Shown one piece after another: positions 31,001 to 37,123 of a DNA stretch of 64,000 nucleotides. The stretch's first letter is position 1; each line of letters opens with the position of its first letter. Under the pieces are notes generated by a model that was not told the DNA's origin, did not search any database, and saw only the letters and a list, made by a program, of their open reading frames with translations. Origin of the DNA: Talpa occidentalis. Taxonomy: Eukaryota; Chordata; Mammalia; Eulipotyphla; Talpidae. The stretch is from positions 55,354,329-55,418,328 of the forward strand of contig NW_023601212.1 of the NCBI RefSeq assembly GCF_014898055.3, in the 5' to 3' direction. The translations under genes were made by a program, and so were the position numbers.

Positions 31001-33904
31001 TTTTCAGGAATTTAATACTTTCAGATGTCACATTTATTATCTTTAATCCACTTGAGTTGATATTTGTGCGCAGGGTTAAAGTATGGGTGAGAAAATTCTG
31101 ACACACACATGTATACACATACACTTGAGGTTAGGACATAAAGTCATCCCACCCATAGATTACTGTAATTATGATCCACAAAACAAGAATTCAAGAATCA
31201 CACAAGTTGAGTTTAATGAAAAAAAAAAAATCCTTGGAGACTGAGATATCCTATTGCTCTGTCTCTCCAGAAGATGCTCAGTAACACATACTAAGAACTG
31301 CCACTGAGAGTTGTGTCTCAACTGTAACTGGCACATGAATCACCTGGGGATCTATTATGAAATTTTTATTCAATAAATGAGGTGCAGCATTTCTAACAAG
31401 ATCCCAGGTGGTGCAGATGGCCCTGGTCCTGGCTGGTTGGCCATACAGCTAGCATGGTTTATGTCCTTTAAGTCTTTGCCCCACAAAGGCCACAAATGAT
31501 CCATCTGCTTATTCCCCAAAGTGAATGAACAAATACTAAAGTAAATAAAGAAATTTCTTTTATTTTTCAGATCATCTTTACTTACATAAAACCCAACAGG
31601 AAGTCAGGCTTTTTTACTTAAGCTAAATAATTCAATTTTTAATAACTGTGCTAAAACCACTCCAGGTTTAAAACTTAATGAACTAGGGTATCCTTGGTGG
31701 CGCAAAGGGTTAAGATGCAACCTATGAAAGTATCTGGAATTGCTGCAGCATGAGTTTGATCCCCGGCCAGGGAGCTACCAACATGGCACAGCAGACCTCT
31801 CATGACTCTCTCTTTGCTCCCCTCAGCAGTGTATTTCAATCTGCCTGTTCTGTTCCCCACTCTGATGAATCCTCTCACCCCCCCACACCTCTAGCCTATA
31901 CCCTAGCTCTTGTATGCATAAATAAATAAATCTTAAAAATAAAACTAACTTAATGAAATAAGAAAATGAATACTAAGAAATATATAGAGGGCCTCCCCGG
32001 TGGCGCAGCAGTTGAGCGCTGGGTTGCGAAGCTGCCCGCAGCCTCTGCAGCGCTGGTTCGATACCCAGCCACTGGGCGAGGGTCCCACATGGCGCACAGA
32101 CCTCTCCTGCCGCCCGCTGCTCCCCTCAGCAGTGTACTTCAGTCCTTCTGCCTGCTCTGCTCCCCACTCTGGCTCTGGTGAATTCTCTCACCCTCCCGCG
32201 CTTCTGACTGTACCCAGTGCTTGTATAAATAATAAATAAATAAATCTTTAAAAAAAAAAAAAGAAAGAAATATATAGAGATCACTTCTTGGCCTTTTGGC
32301 TAAGACCAAGTTAAGAATATACAGAAATTAGTGTAATTTAATAGCCTTTAAAAACTGGGACAGAAAATTTTATCTAGAGAAAGTTTTAATATAAAGTAAC
32401 TTTTCTGTTTTCTAAAACAGACAACATGGATTATCATCCAGTCCTTAAATCCAGCTGCTTTTATTTACAATTAAAGTAAGAAAAACAAAAGGATGTTTCT
32501 TTATGAAAGAAGTCTCAGATGTCAAAGACAATCTGTCTCAGAATGTTGCATCCCTTTTGTTAACCAAACAAACCTTAAATCCTTGTCACAATCAAACGTA
32601 TACAAATGTCACCGCAAAAATAAATACCCTGATGCAACAGATGACATCAACTGGAATTATGTTTACAAGTCTATCAATCTTAAGTATAAACCTTGACCTT
32701 CGCAAAAAGTACTGCGTCACACTCTTCTTTGTATTCATGTATTAAGCAAACTTAGAAGTAAGAACTAATAAAACTCCTACCTCTCTCTCCCAGAGAGTTA
32801 CAGTCTAGTACTGAACTAGGTTGGGCACTCTGCCAATAATTCTCATTGTGCTCATTCCTTTATTGAGATTAAATAGTAGCACTTATCTGTAATAATTCAA
32901 CTCAGCTAAGGGGAGCAGGGAAAATTGCTTATTCACTTACCTTGGAGAGCCATGAAGGCAAACACACCTGCAATGATCACTACTATAAGCCCCAGCTCCT
33001 AGCAGGGCATCAATAAATACTGGTGATTGAAGAAACAAATAACTGGTATATAATACATAGCAAATATATTTTAAAAAAAAAGGTTCAGTGAATTAACAAG
33101 AAAGGGCCTATTATCTAATTTCTTTTTTGTTCTGTCACTAGCTATATAAAAATATATGCTATATAAAAATATCAGTGAAGTAAGTCAGAAGGAAAAAGAA
33201 AAATATCAGATGGTTTCACTTATAGGAGGACTACACGGGAACCAAATAAGGGATCAGGGGAAAAAAATGACAATAAAAAACAAAACAAAATTAACAGGCA
33301 ACTATAAATCAGAAGCATTCTGCAGGGGAAGGGAAGGGAGAGGGATAGGGATCAAAATAAAGGCAGGAAGAGCACAAGGGACTATGGTGATGGTGCACGG
33401 GTAAATTGGTGGTGGGAATTCTATGGGGACTACACCTGAGAAAAGAAAGCAAACATTGTATAAAACTGAACAATGATGTAAAATATATATAAATTTTTTT
33501 TTTCAAAATCTATGACATGTAAATCCTAAGTACATATTGCAAACTCTGCTTTCATCAATAAAGCTGACCTCTATCCACATGTGCAGTAGTATAACAAGGT
33601 GGCTGTGAATGGCCTTTAAACTGAACTGTTTCTAGTCTCTATCAATTTGTTTTTCTCTTCTGTACTTTATAGTGCCTACCAGGATACCCAATTTTTATAA
33701 TAAAGCGAGTTAATGAGATAGTAATTCTTATTTTCAACGCTGATTTGTTCTCTATTAAAACACTTTAAAAAATTAAGTCTCACCATTATGAGGTCTCTCT
33801 AAGGACTCCTTTGTAGGATATCTCTGATCTTCATTTTCTTCAGTATTTTCATCATTGGGTTTTGCTAGGCGTCTTCTTAAAGATATCTTCTCCTCACTCA
33901 CCAT
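34..33904 (-). CDS. SOAT1: SOAT1 (sterol O-acyltransferase 1, ACAT1), N-terminal 313 residues over 8 coding exons; gene runs off the left edge
   Basis: SOAT1 is an endoplasmic-reticulum enzyme of the MBOAT family. It joins a long-chain fatty acyl group from acyl-CoA to cholesterol to make cholesteryl ester for storage. Eight exons (33904-33784, 19475-19417, 6519-6371, 4856-4797, 2793-2686, 1926-1644, 965-887, 115-34) join in one open frame of 941 nt. The product follows mammalian SOAT1 throughout, with segments such as [48 protein letters not shown] and [16 protein letters not shown]. Residues 1 to about 130 are the hydrophilic cytosolic N-terminus. The first membrane span is at about 141-161, and further spans lie at about 172-200 and 215-240. 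The family is about 550 residues long, so the FYxDWWN motif and catalytic histidine lie outside the window. Every intron boundary is GT-AG. I see no stop or frameshift, so I regard the gene as functional. Confidence 0.97.
419..718 (+). mobile_element. tRNA-derived SINE (intermediate type)
   Basis: It has an A box (tggtggcgcaggcggttgag), a B box (ggtttgatccc) and an AATAAATAAATCTTTT tail. A 15-bp target duplication, aaaattctaagtaca, lies at 404-418 and 719-733. Confidence 0.95.
887..965 (-). CDS. SOAT1: SOAT1 exon 8
   Basis: 79 nt encoding [19 protein letters not shown] and then AATKEKS, residues 261-286 plus one base. The acceptor is ctccctttgcag and the donor is gtatgt. It begins in phase 0 and ends in phase 1, which fits both neighbours. 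Confidence 0.95.
1644..1926 (-). CDS. SOAT1: SOAT1 exon 7 (transmembrane spans 2 and 3)
   Basis: 283 nt, residues 166-260, acceptor cttctcag and donor gtaaga. It encodes two hydrophobic spans separated by the loop [19 protein letters not shown]. This exon departs from the human protein more than the other exons do: [18 protein letters not shown] replaces a quite different human stretch, while YFLFQHWA and LGFGP are kept. The frame is open throughout. Confidence 0.96.
2686..2793 (-). CDS. SOAT1: SOAT1 exon 6 (first transmembrane span)
   Basis: 108 nt, from the second part of codon 130 to codon 166. It encodes [19 protein letters not shown] and then [16 protein letters not shown], a strongly hydrophobic segment that is the first membrane span of SOAT1. 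The donor is GGAAG/gtaaat and the acceptor ends tttacag. Confidence 0.96.
3489..3725 (-). mobile_element. tRNA-derived SINE, type A, head eroded
   Basis: Tail complement (tttatgcatacaagaactgg) and body are clear. The tRNA-like head at the right end is degenerate. Confidence 0.75.
3763..3968 (+). mobile_element. tRNA-derived SINE with internal promoter deleted
   Basis: It starts gggcctccccggtggcgcgg and then jumps to gggtcccacatggcgcgcag, losing most of the tRNA-like region, including the B box. Body and tail are of type B. Confidence 0.9.
4797..4856 (-). CDS. SOAT1: SOAT1 exon 5
   Basis: 60 nt encoding [19 protein letters not shown], the basic cytosolic stretch just before the first membrane span. 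The acceptor is ttctcccag and the donor is gtgagt. Codons 110 and 130 are split across its boundaries and restore K and D. Confidence 0.95.
4961..5215 (-). mobile_element. tRNA-derived SINE, type A
   Basis: Complete minus copy. Target duplication tgtaac(g/a)ttaatt at 4948-4960 and 5216-5228. Confidence 0.93.
5890..6010 (+). mobile_element. MIR
   Basis: catgggccctggattctagg, then ttcaattcctgct and gcttcagtttcccaatctgt follow the MIR core. Confidence 0.7.
6205..6320 (-). mobile_element. MIR
   Basis: taagtaatttgcctagggta, then acacaaggctac, follows the reverse complement of the MIR core. Confidence 0.6.
6371..6519 (-). CDS. SOAT1: SOAT1 exon 4
   Basis: 149 nt, residues 61-109 plus two bases. 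It encodes [20 protein letters not shown], then [20 protein letters not shown] and LEGEKNHRA. Compared with the human protein, one asparagine of the EKNNHRA run is missing, an in-frame single-codon length difference in a cytosolic loop. The acceptor is cctctag and the donor is gtaagt. Confidence 0.96.
6741..7008 (+). mobile_element. tRNA-derived SINE, type A
   Basis: Head ggcctccctggtgacacaag, B box ttcgatccc, tail ataaataaatcctt. The flanks share aaaaatctata. Confidence 0.92.
7692..7938 (+). mobile_element. tRNA-derived SINE (intermediate type)
   Basis: Head cctcccctggtggcgcaggc. A short deletion follows the A box. Tail ataaataaatcttt. Flanking repeat aaaataaa(g/a)ctt. Confidence 0.92.
8179..8869. 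other. 691-bp insertion of unknown origin flanked by a 13-bp direct repeat
   Basis: The direct repeat tgaaagctcaaag occurs at 8166-8178 and 8870-8882. The segment between is clearly richer in G and C than the surrounding intron. It contains a plus-strand ATG frame of 157 codons (8223-8696). That frame is lysine/arginine-rich at first and then has a hydrophobic run ([13 protein letters not shown]) in the middle. I recognise no protein family, no TG...CA ends, no poly(A) or poly(T) next to either repeat, and no terminal inverted repeats. It lies in the SOAT1 intron between exons 3 and 4. It could be a tail-less retrocopy, an unusual LTR or a composite. I do not call the frame a gene. Confidence 0.6.
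9265..9720 (-). mobile_element. L2 3' region
   Basis: actgttctaggcactggtta, agtccctgtgcccatggaac, tcagggaaagcctcccaggt and cttggcatgtttgagaaata are the reverse complement of the L2 3' part in order. Confidence 0.8.
10225..10450 (-). mobile_element. L2-like fragment
   Basis: tcctatggtgtgcaacagga, then tcttattgaactcactgtct and aaatgccatgaagaacgttc, resembles reverse L2. Confidence 0.5.
10770..10885 (+). mobile_element. MIR
   Basis: gagctgggttcaaactgtgc followed by a diverged MIR core and caaaactgagatggataa. Confidence 0.6.
11108..11373 (-). mobile_element. tRNA-derived SINE, type A
   Basis: Complete minus copy. Target duplication gatactttt at 11099-11107 and 11374-11382. Confidence 0.92.
12525..12785 (+). 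mobile_element. L2-like fragment
   Basis: gactcctcagagaggtctca, then cctgacaattcac and cccagcactcaccaaagc, follows the L2 3' order. A T-rich stretch interrupts it. Confidence 0.5.
12886..12964. repeat. AT-rich (TA/ATAA) low-complexity tract
   Basis: Repeated atatata and ataaatata units without a clear element. Confidence 0.85.
13040..13290 (-). mobile_element. MIR, nearly full length
   Basis: It reads through tgactgctatatgctaaatg, acatatgggagacctaagct, gtccatggtcatagaactta and atcagaacccaggtttat, in the order of a reverse MIR. Confidence 0.8.
13391..13490 (+). mobile_element. Possible mariner-like element end
   Basis: tattgggttgtcagaaaagt resembles a mariner terminal repeat preceded by TA. 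I found no matching inverted copy downstream, so only one end can be supported. Confidence 0.4.
13500..15080. other. Intron sequence, no element recognised
   Basis: AT-rich SOAT1 intron between exons 3 and 4. I see no exon, RNA gene or repeat I can name. Confidence 0.6.
15085..15520 (+). mobile_element. Possible MaLR-type LTR remnant
   Basis: The order of cacatgactaagttcttgcc, caatgagatatgggcagaag and, near the end, gagaaagaaataaacttctc followed by tcttgttta resembles ancient MaLR LTRs. Ends are eroded and I see no target duplication. Confidence 0.45.
15525..18640. other. Intron sequence, no element recognised
   Basis: Longest stretch (about 3.1 kb) without an identifiable repeat. It is AT-rich with only short open frames. 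Old, unrecognisable repeats are likely but cannot be shown by eye. Confidence 0.55.
18649..18915 (+). mobile_element. tRNA-derived SINE, type A
   Basis: Full-length copy whose tail region received the head-only SINE at 18923. The left flank ggatatactt has a diverged partner (tagatatgct) after the second element, which suggests the second entered the tail of the first. Confidence 0.88.
18923..19022 (+). mobile_element. Head-only tRNA-derived SINE, type B
   Basis: Only the tRNA-like portion is present (gggccacccctggcggcgca to caaggggcccac). It is followed directly by an (AAAT)n tract, with the whole 150-bp body missing. Confidence 0.85.
19023..19070 (+). repeat. (AAAT)n microsatellite
   Basis: About 12 perfect AAAT units that expanded from the tail of the head-only SINE. 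Confidence 0.95.
19417..19475 (-). CDS. SOAT1: SOAT1 exon 3
   Basis: 59 nt encoding [19 protein letters not shown], residues 41-60, in the cytosolic N-terminal region that mediates oligomerisation in this family. The acceptor is tttccttag and the donor is gtaagt. It starts in phase 1 and ends in phase 0. Confidence 0.96.
19628..19884 (+). mobile_element. tRNA-derived SINE, type A
   Basis: Perfect 17-bp target duplication taaaaatgaagcataag at 19611-19627 and 19885-19901. A small deletion lies within the A-box region. Confidence 0.95.
20090..21015 (+). mobile_element. Old L1 ORF2/3' fragments
   Basis: 20100-20420 reads as late L1 ORF2 (ggacaccatcaagaaagt, gatgtccaacatactggcc). 20690-21010 continues toward the 3' end (cagtctggaagttcttcaaa, atccactcctaggtatatac). 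The stretch at 20425-20680 between them is not recognised. The MER2-like element abuts on the right. Confidence 0.75.
21020..21306 (+). mobile_element. MER2-like Tigger DNA transposon remnant
   Basis: It closely follows the MER2 pattern: ggctccaggatccccac, then aaaatggtgtaatatttgca, ctcccatatactttaaatca, ttataatacctaatacaatg and aggtctaactacatcat. It ends in the complement-like terminal region. It is non-autonomous, with no transposase. Confidence 0.85.
21549..21829 (-). mobile_element. tRNA-derived SINE, type A
   Basis: Target duplication agtatcaactcttta at 21534-21548 and 21830-21844, perfect over 15 bp. Confidence 0.95.
22012..22180 (+). mobile_element. Tigger-group (pogo/TcMar) MITE remnant
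   Basis: The left end (catgtaccacataacagtgtttcc) and right end (ggttatatcatctagatttg, then acactctgaagttcacacaa and gcatttctcataatgtatg) match the two terminal regions of a Tigger-type element, with the middle deleted. Confidence 0.7.
22248..22531 (+). mobile_element. tRNA-derived SINE, type B, well preserved
   Basis: Intact A box (tggcgcagcggttgag), B box (ggttcgatccc) and a long A tail. Perfect 15-bp target duplication aagaattgtttctga. It also has an extra ctgctccccggccaccag segment, shared with the copies at 40725 and 55553. Confidence 0.96.
22955..23105 (-). mobile_element. MIR
   Basis: acatcttgcccacagtcacc and gaaataactgagccagaaat follow the reverse MIR core. Confidence 0.65.
23462..23934 (+). 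mobile_element. 5'-truncated L1 3' end
   Basis: It begins within late ORF2/3'UTR (gctatggaaacaacccaaat, gatgtggtacatatgcacaa) and ends in an A-rich tail at about 23934. A short target duplication (tctacttta) occurs at 23453-23461 and just after the tail. The 3'UTR is the same subfamily as the L1 in the SRSF6 retrocopy. Confidence 0.9.
24310..25320 (+). mobile_element. Old L1 3' fragment interrupted by a SINE
   Basis: Weakly conserved L1 late ORF2/3' sequence (ttggcaagaatgtggggaaa, aatgtatcctacaagtacac, cagcactgtttataatatga, caccaataagggatgagtta). The minus-strand SINE at 24638-24928 splits it. Confidence 0.6.
24638..24928 (-). mobile_element. tRNA-derived SINE, type A
   Basis: Minus copy in an old L1. 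Target duplication ag(c/t)aataacactgtt. Confidence 0.93.
25509..25779 (-). mobile_element. tRNA-derived SINE, type A
   Basis: Minus copy with tail complement, body and a recognisable tRNA-like head. Flanks are worn. Confidence 0.9.
26105..26220 (-). mobile_element. MIR-like
   Basis: gtaaaagaggaaatctaagc, then aaagtcatccacctagcag, resembles the reverse MIR core. Confidence 0.5.
26370..26645 (+). mobile_element. L2 3' fragment
   Basis: gcttgaatgccctatcccag, aaagacacctctcttcatta and tacaataccttacatataga follow the L2 3' region. Confidence 0.6.
27480..27718 (-). mobile_element. tRNA-derived SINE, type A, left of a tandem pair
   Basis: Minus copy missing the tail segment next to the A-rich run. 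The flank ttaaatggaatttttt on its left is repeated right of the second copy, so the pair probably occupies one original site. Confidence 0.9.
27719..27975 (-). mobile_element. tRNA-derived SINE, type A, right of a tandem pair
   Basis: More diverged minus copy directly abutting the first. Its right flank is ttaaatggttttttt. Confidence 0.88.
28040..28250 (+). mobile_element. Old L1-like fragment
   Basis: ccagagagcaatttcgcaac, followed by ggactatatccaaggaaaaa and similar motifs, corresponds to the late ORF2 region of old L1 elements. Both ends are eroded. Confidence 0.5.
28640..30005 (+). mobile_element. Old L1 ORF2 (reverse transcriptase region), split by an LTR
   Basis: 28670-29220 follows the L1 reverse-transcriptase coding order (ttcctcaacctgatagagaa, acatacttaatggaaagact, aggcaagaaaatgaaatgaa, gaattcagcaagactgcagt, gacatcccatgatcatggat). 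The catalytic YxDD codons are mutated and many stops are present. It resumes at 29705-30005 (ccaatgcaaaagaatgaacc, atgacaccaaaagcacatac). The MLT1-like LTR lies between the parts. Confidence 0.8.
29231..29699 (-). mobile_element. MaLR-type LTR (MLT1-like) inserted in an old L1
   Basis: The reverse complement fits the MLT1-like pattern. The plus strand begins tattagtttcttgtgactgc, contains aaacaacaaatatttatt and ctggaggctct, then ttcacaggtccaggttttag, and ends with ttttgggggg...ctatcaca. L1 ORF2 sequence continues on both sides in the same orientation, so the LTR arrived after the L1. Confidence 0.7.
30010..31100 (-). mobile_element. Old L1 3' region, opposite strand
   Basis: Reverse complement of L1 late ORF2 and 3'UTR (ccaccaatggtgtaaaaagg, gattaatcagtgatggtgag, gtcctttgcccatttttaaa, ttgccatgcagatgtttttt). 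It meets the plus-strand L1 nearly tail to tail at about 30005. Confidence 0.8.
31325..31440 (+). mobile_element. MER5-like hAT-Charlie MITE remnant
   Basis: The motifs catgaatcacctggggatct, ttattcaataaatgaggtg and taacaagatcccaggtggtg follow the internal order of MER5A/B. The ends are worn. Confidence 0.55.
31686..31942 (+). mobile_element. tRNA-derived SINE, type A
   Basis: Head tccttggtggcgcaaagggt, B box tttgatccc, tail ataaataaatctt. Flanks share acttaatgaa. Confidence 0.92.
31989..32264 (+). mobile_element. tRNA-derived SINE, type B, well preserved
   Basis: Perfect 14-bp target duplication aagaaatatataga at 31975-31988 and 32265-32278. Confidence 0.95.
32280..32312 (+). pseudogene. 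U2 snRNA 5'-end fragment
   Basis: atcacttcttggccttttgg followed by ctaagaccaag matches the first 30 or so bases of U2 snRNA with a few changes. It lacks the branch-point-recognition and Sm regions, so it is a truncated pseudogene. It lies immediately right of the target duplication of the SINE at 31989-32264. Confidence 0.75.
32313..33160. other. Intron sequence upstream of an L1, nothing recognised
   Basis: Overlapping open frames of 67 and 80 codons near 32500-32745 show no family resemblance and no conserved start context. Confidence 0.55.
33163..33510 (+). mobile_element. 5'-truncated L1 3' end
   Basis: It starts at tatcagtgaagtaagtcaga, has a purine-rich 3'UTR, and ends with acattgtataaaactgaaca and an AT-rich tail near 33500. 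Same subfamily as the copies at 54173 and 63885. Confidence 0.88.
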
Positions 33905-33912
33905 TGTGTGGT
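33784..33912 (-). CDS. SOAT1: SOAT1 exon 2 with the start codon (coding 33784-33904)
   Basis: 129 nt. An acceptor (acatcttttctag) is followed by eight untranslated bases and then ATG in a good context (ACACAATGG). It encodes [20 protein letters not shown] and the acidic stretch that follows, ending ERPHN plus one base. The donor is gtgaga. This start matches the known SOAT1 N-terminus (MVxEEKxSLR), and no in-frame ATG precedes it in the exon. Confidence 0.95.
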
Positions 33913-34335
33913 CTAGAAAAGATGTAAAAAGCTTTGAATTAAATATCTGGTTAAGGAAAATTTATAGTATCAACACATTTAGGGGAGGTGAAAAATGATG
34001 ATACGCTACATCTCCTCCTTTTGTTTCACTTTAATCATATCTAAAGCATTTTCTGAGTATAAGATATTTTAACAAATTTGAAGAAATTCATCCCTATATG
34101 CAACTGGTTTCAAAGATCCTAATTTAAACATAACCCTCAAAAGAACAATTTAGTGAGACAAACAAGGCACATGAAAAATTATTCATGAAATTGCAAAAGT
34201 ACAAAGATGCCACAAAGTAGAGTACAACAATCTAGTTCAATGGTGAAAACACTAAGTACTTGAAGTTCAGAGATAGAAGAGATCATTAAGAGATGTAAAG
34301 GTTTCACTGAAAAGAAGGTATTTGAACCAAGTCTT

Positions 34336-34617
34336 TTATTTTTATTGTTTTATTTTATAAAAATTTATTTATTTATGCATACAAGAGCTGGGGTACAGGA
34401 CAGCGATGTGGAGGGTGAGAAGATCCACCAGAGACAGAGTGGGGTTCAGAACAGGCAGATTGACTGAAAATACACTGCTGAGGGGAGCAGGAGAGACAAA
34501 AGTCTGCCTCGCCATGTGGATTTCTCGGTGGCCAGCTGGGGACTGAACTTGTGCTGCAGAGACTGTGGATTGCTTCATAGCTCGGTTATTAACCCCTTGC
34601 ACCACCAGGGAGGCCCC
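34336..34617 (-). mobile_element. tRNA-derived SINE, type A
   Basis: Minus copy. The target motif ccaagtctt occurs before it, between it and the next SINE, and after the second SINE, so two insertions used the same site. Confidence 0.92.
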
Positions 34618-34624
34618 CCAAGTC

Positions 34625-34896
34625 TTTTTTTTTTAAGATTTATTTATTTATGCATACAAGAACTGGGGCACAGGCCAGAGGTGCAGGGGTGTGAGATGAT
34701 TTGCCAGAGACAGAGTGGGGAACAGAACAGGCAGACTGACTGAAATACACTGCTGAGGGGAGCAGCGGGCAAGTCAGGAGAGGTCTTCAGCACCATGTGG
34801 TTAGCCCCCTGGCTGGCCGGAGATTGAACTCGTGCTGCAGTGGCTGCGGATAGCTTCATAGGTTGCTTCTTAACCCCTTGCACCACCAGGGAGGCC
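34625..34896 (-). mobile_element. tRNA-derived SINE, type A
   Basis: Second minus copy at the site described for 34336. Its right flank is gaaccaagtctt, matching the left flank of the pair. Confidence 0.93.
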
Positions 34897-35029
34897 TGGA
34901 ACCAAGTCTTAAAGGATGAGAACACAGCACCCCATGGGGGTAAAAAGAACTTCTAAAAAAATCTTTTTAAGTCTTGTTCAGGGGACTATGAATGAACAGA
35001 CTACTAAAAGACAAGAAACAAGCTTTAGC

Positions 35030-35775
35030 TGAATATCTACTAAGCACAAAGATTCTTCTGGGTGCTTTGGGGTCTCTCATTTTAAAATCTTATAACTCTG
35101 CAAAAAAGATGTTATTACTCCTGGCTCATATAAGAAAAAAATAAGACTCAAAGCAGTTATTGTCTTCACCCACACACCAGGAACATATCTGTTGTTGAAT
35201 AAGCTAGTTTATTAGGAGCACATACCAAGGAAACTGTGGGTGTCTCAATAAATGTATACTAAAAATGAGTTACTTAGGTTTAGGGACTTGTCAAGGTGAT
35301 TTTAAGGGAGTCCAAATCAGCACATGTCCACTCTGGCTTGGGAGCCAAGAGAAAGTAGGGTCCATTCTGAGTGGACAGATAAATAAATCTCTTCAGAGAA
35401 GGAGAGAGGCTAACACTGCAATTAATAATCACCAGTAATCATTCACCTGGAGAGGGGAATGTGGGCTATTTTGTGACTTGGACAATGTTGCTGTTCATCT
35501 GAGTTCAGGCATGATTATGGTGTGGTGTTGTTCTTATCTTGTTCCATCATGGTCACAGAATGGCCTTGTCTGATGCTGATGTTCAGTGAAATTATATTCA
35601 ACAGAAAAACACTTAAGACAAGCCAGATGGTAAGTGTCAGGCTAGTTCACAGCAACACCAGGTCTGGCTGATAGCAACAACAGCTCAGCTCTAGGATGCT
35701 AGAGCTTTTCTTTGTCTCATACACTAACCTGCCCAAGACCACACAGATAATGACAGGGCCAAATGTGGATCTGGG
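35030..35775 (-). mobile_element. MIR split by a probable LTR
   Basis: The left part is 35030-35160 (ctaagcacaaagattcttct to agactcaaagcagttat). The right part is 35728-35775 (ctaacctgcccaagaccaca). They fit together around the 567-bp insert. Confidence 0.65.
35161..35727 (-). mobile_element. Probable solo LTR (different family) interrupting a MIR
   Basis: About 567 bp separate two parts of one minus-strand MIR. The insert has TG...CA ends and, on the minus strand, a late AATAAA (cctaataaactag) as in an LTR R region. I could not find a clean target duplication, so the exact ends are uncertain. Confidence 0.5.
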
Positions 35776-36554
35776 TGAGATACAAACTACAAACATCATT
35801 AACTATTTAAAAAATAATTTAAGTTGGCAACAGGGAAATGAGATAAAAGGAAAGGATACACAGGAAAGTTGCAAAGTGTAAAGAACTAAGAAGTTAGGAG
35901 TGATAAATATGATCAAAGTTTAGGTAGGTCATTATTAAGATAGTACAAGGTTTACTCTAAGGCAGTGTTTTACTAACTGACAAATCTAGATTATTTTCCT
36001 TCTACTTTTCCCTAATATCAAGCAAGAGAAACAGAATTAGGCAACAGTAGATGAACATGTCAGTGGAAATTTTAGGAGACTAGTAAGGTTCAGTTAAAAG
36101 GAATCTAGGAAAGAGGTCAGGGCAACAGATAAATCTGAAAGTCATTTACATTAATACTAACAGAGGACAGCAGAAAAGATTACAGAGGTGAAAACAACTA
36201 AACTCTGAGGAATGCCCTCAAAGTAAGAGTTCAGGAAGTAAAAAAGAAATCAGAGGGAAAAAACAAGAGTTCAAAAGATGCAAATGAACCAAGATGACTC
36301 TAGAGGCATAACATATAATGTATAAAAACCATGACTCATGAGTGATTCCATGCTTTACTATTATGCATTTTAATCTCAACATAATCTTTAAGGTAGTTAC
36401 TATTTTTTATTATTCCCAAAATATTTGTCTAGTCACCATATCTTCCTTTATACTTTTTTCCTGTCTCCAAAAGCTGTTTATCCTCTGCCCTTTATCAGGC
36501 TAACCCAACTCACTTTTTAAAGCAAGAGTCACAGCAGAAGCAGGTACAGCTGTA

Positions 36555-37095
36555 ATAACAACAGCTTTAACTTAATGAGCACCTATTATGTACCTACCAG
36601 GTCCTGTGCCACTAAAGTTGTTTACATTTTCTTATTCAACCTTTATAATGTTAGTAGAGCAGTATTACCCTATGTAGGGGCAGGAATGGACACAGTGCAG
36701 GTTTTCTATGATCCAGTAGACCAGGGCAAAGGAGGAGTCAGAGTCCTGGAGACCTTGGTGGCTTTTGCAGGCTTTTATTGGGATTTACCGGATACATGGC
36801 AGGTAGGGGTCTTCACTCTTTCTGGGCTCTCTGGTGATCTCTGCTGCTCTGCTCTCATGGTTCTGCTTCTGCTGCTTCTTCTCTCAGCTTCTGCTGGCGT
36901 CCCTGCGATGCCGCCCTTAAAAGCCCAGTCTCAGCCCAGGTGAATCCCATCTACATATGCCCACACTCTACTCCAGGTGCCCGCCATGAGGCATGCATTC
37001 GGGACCACAGGGTTCCATCATCTATCCTAATGGCAGGAGGGCAGAAAAGCCTGATACTTTTTACCTTACCCTACACCCTAATTTTTCAAAAGAGA
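36555..37095 (-). mobile_element. MIR split by a solo LTR
   Basis: aatgagcacctattatgtac to agtattaccc, then after the LTR at 36673-37075 the pattern resumes with ccctaatttttcaaaagag. Confidence 0.75.
36673..37075 (-). mobile_element. Solo LTR of an endogenous retrovirus (long variant, 403 bp)
   Basis: Minus-strand LTR with TG...CA ends and a 5-bp target duplication, cccta at 36668-36672 and 37076-37080. On the minus strand it has a ttttaag TATA-like element and an AATAAA in the R region (complement near 36777). Compared with the neighbouring copy at 37143 it has about 70 extra bases rich in GA/CAGA repeats. It interrupts a MIR. No coding retroviral sequence is present. Class unknown. Confidence 0.88.
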
Positions 37096-37123
37096 AAAAA
37101 TATATAGGGGGGTGATTCTTTTT

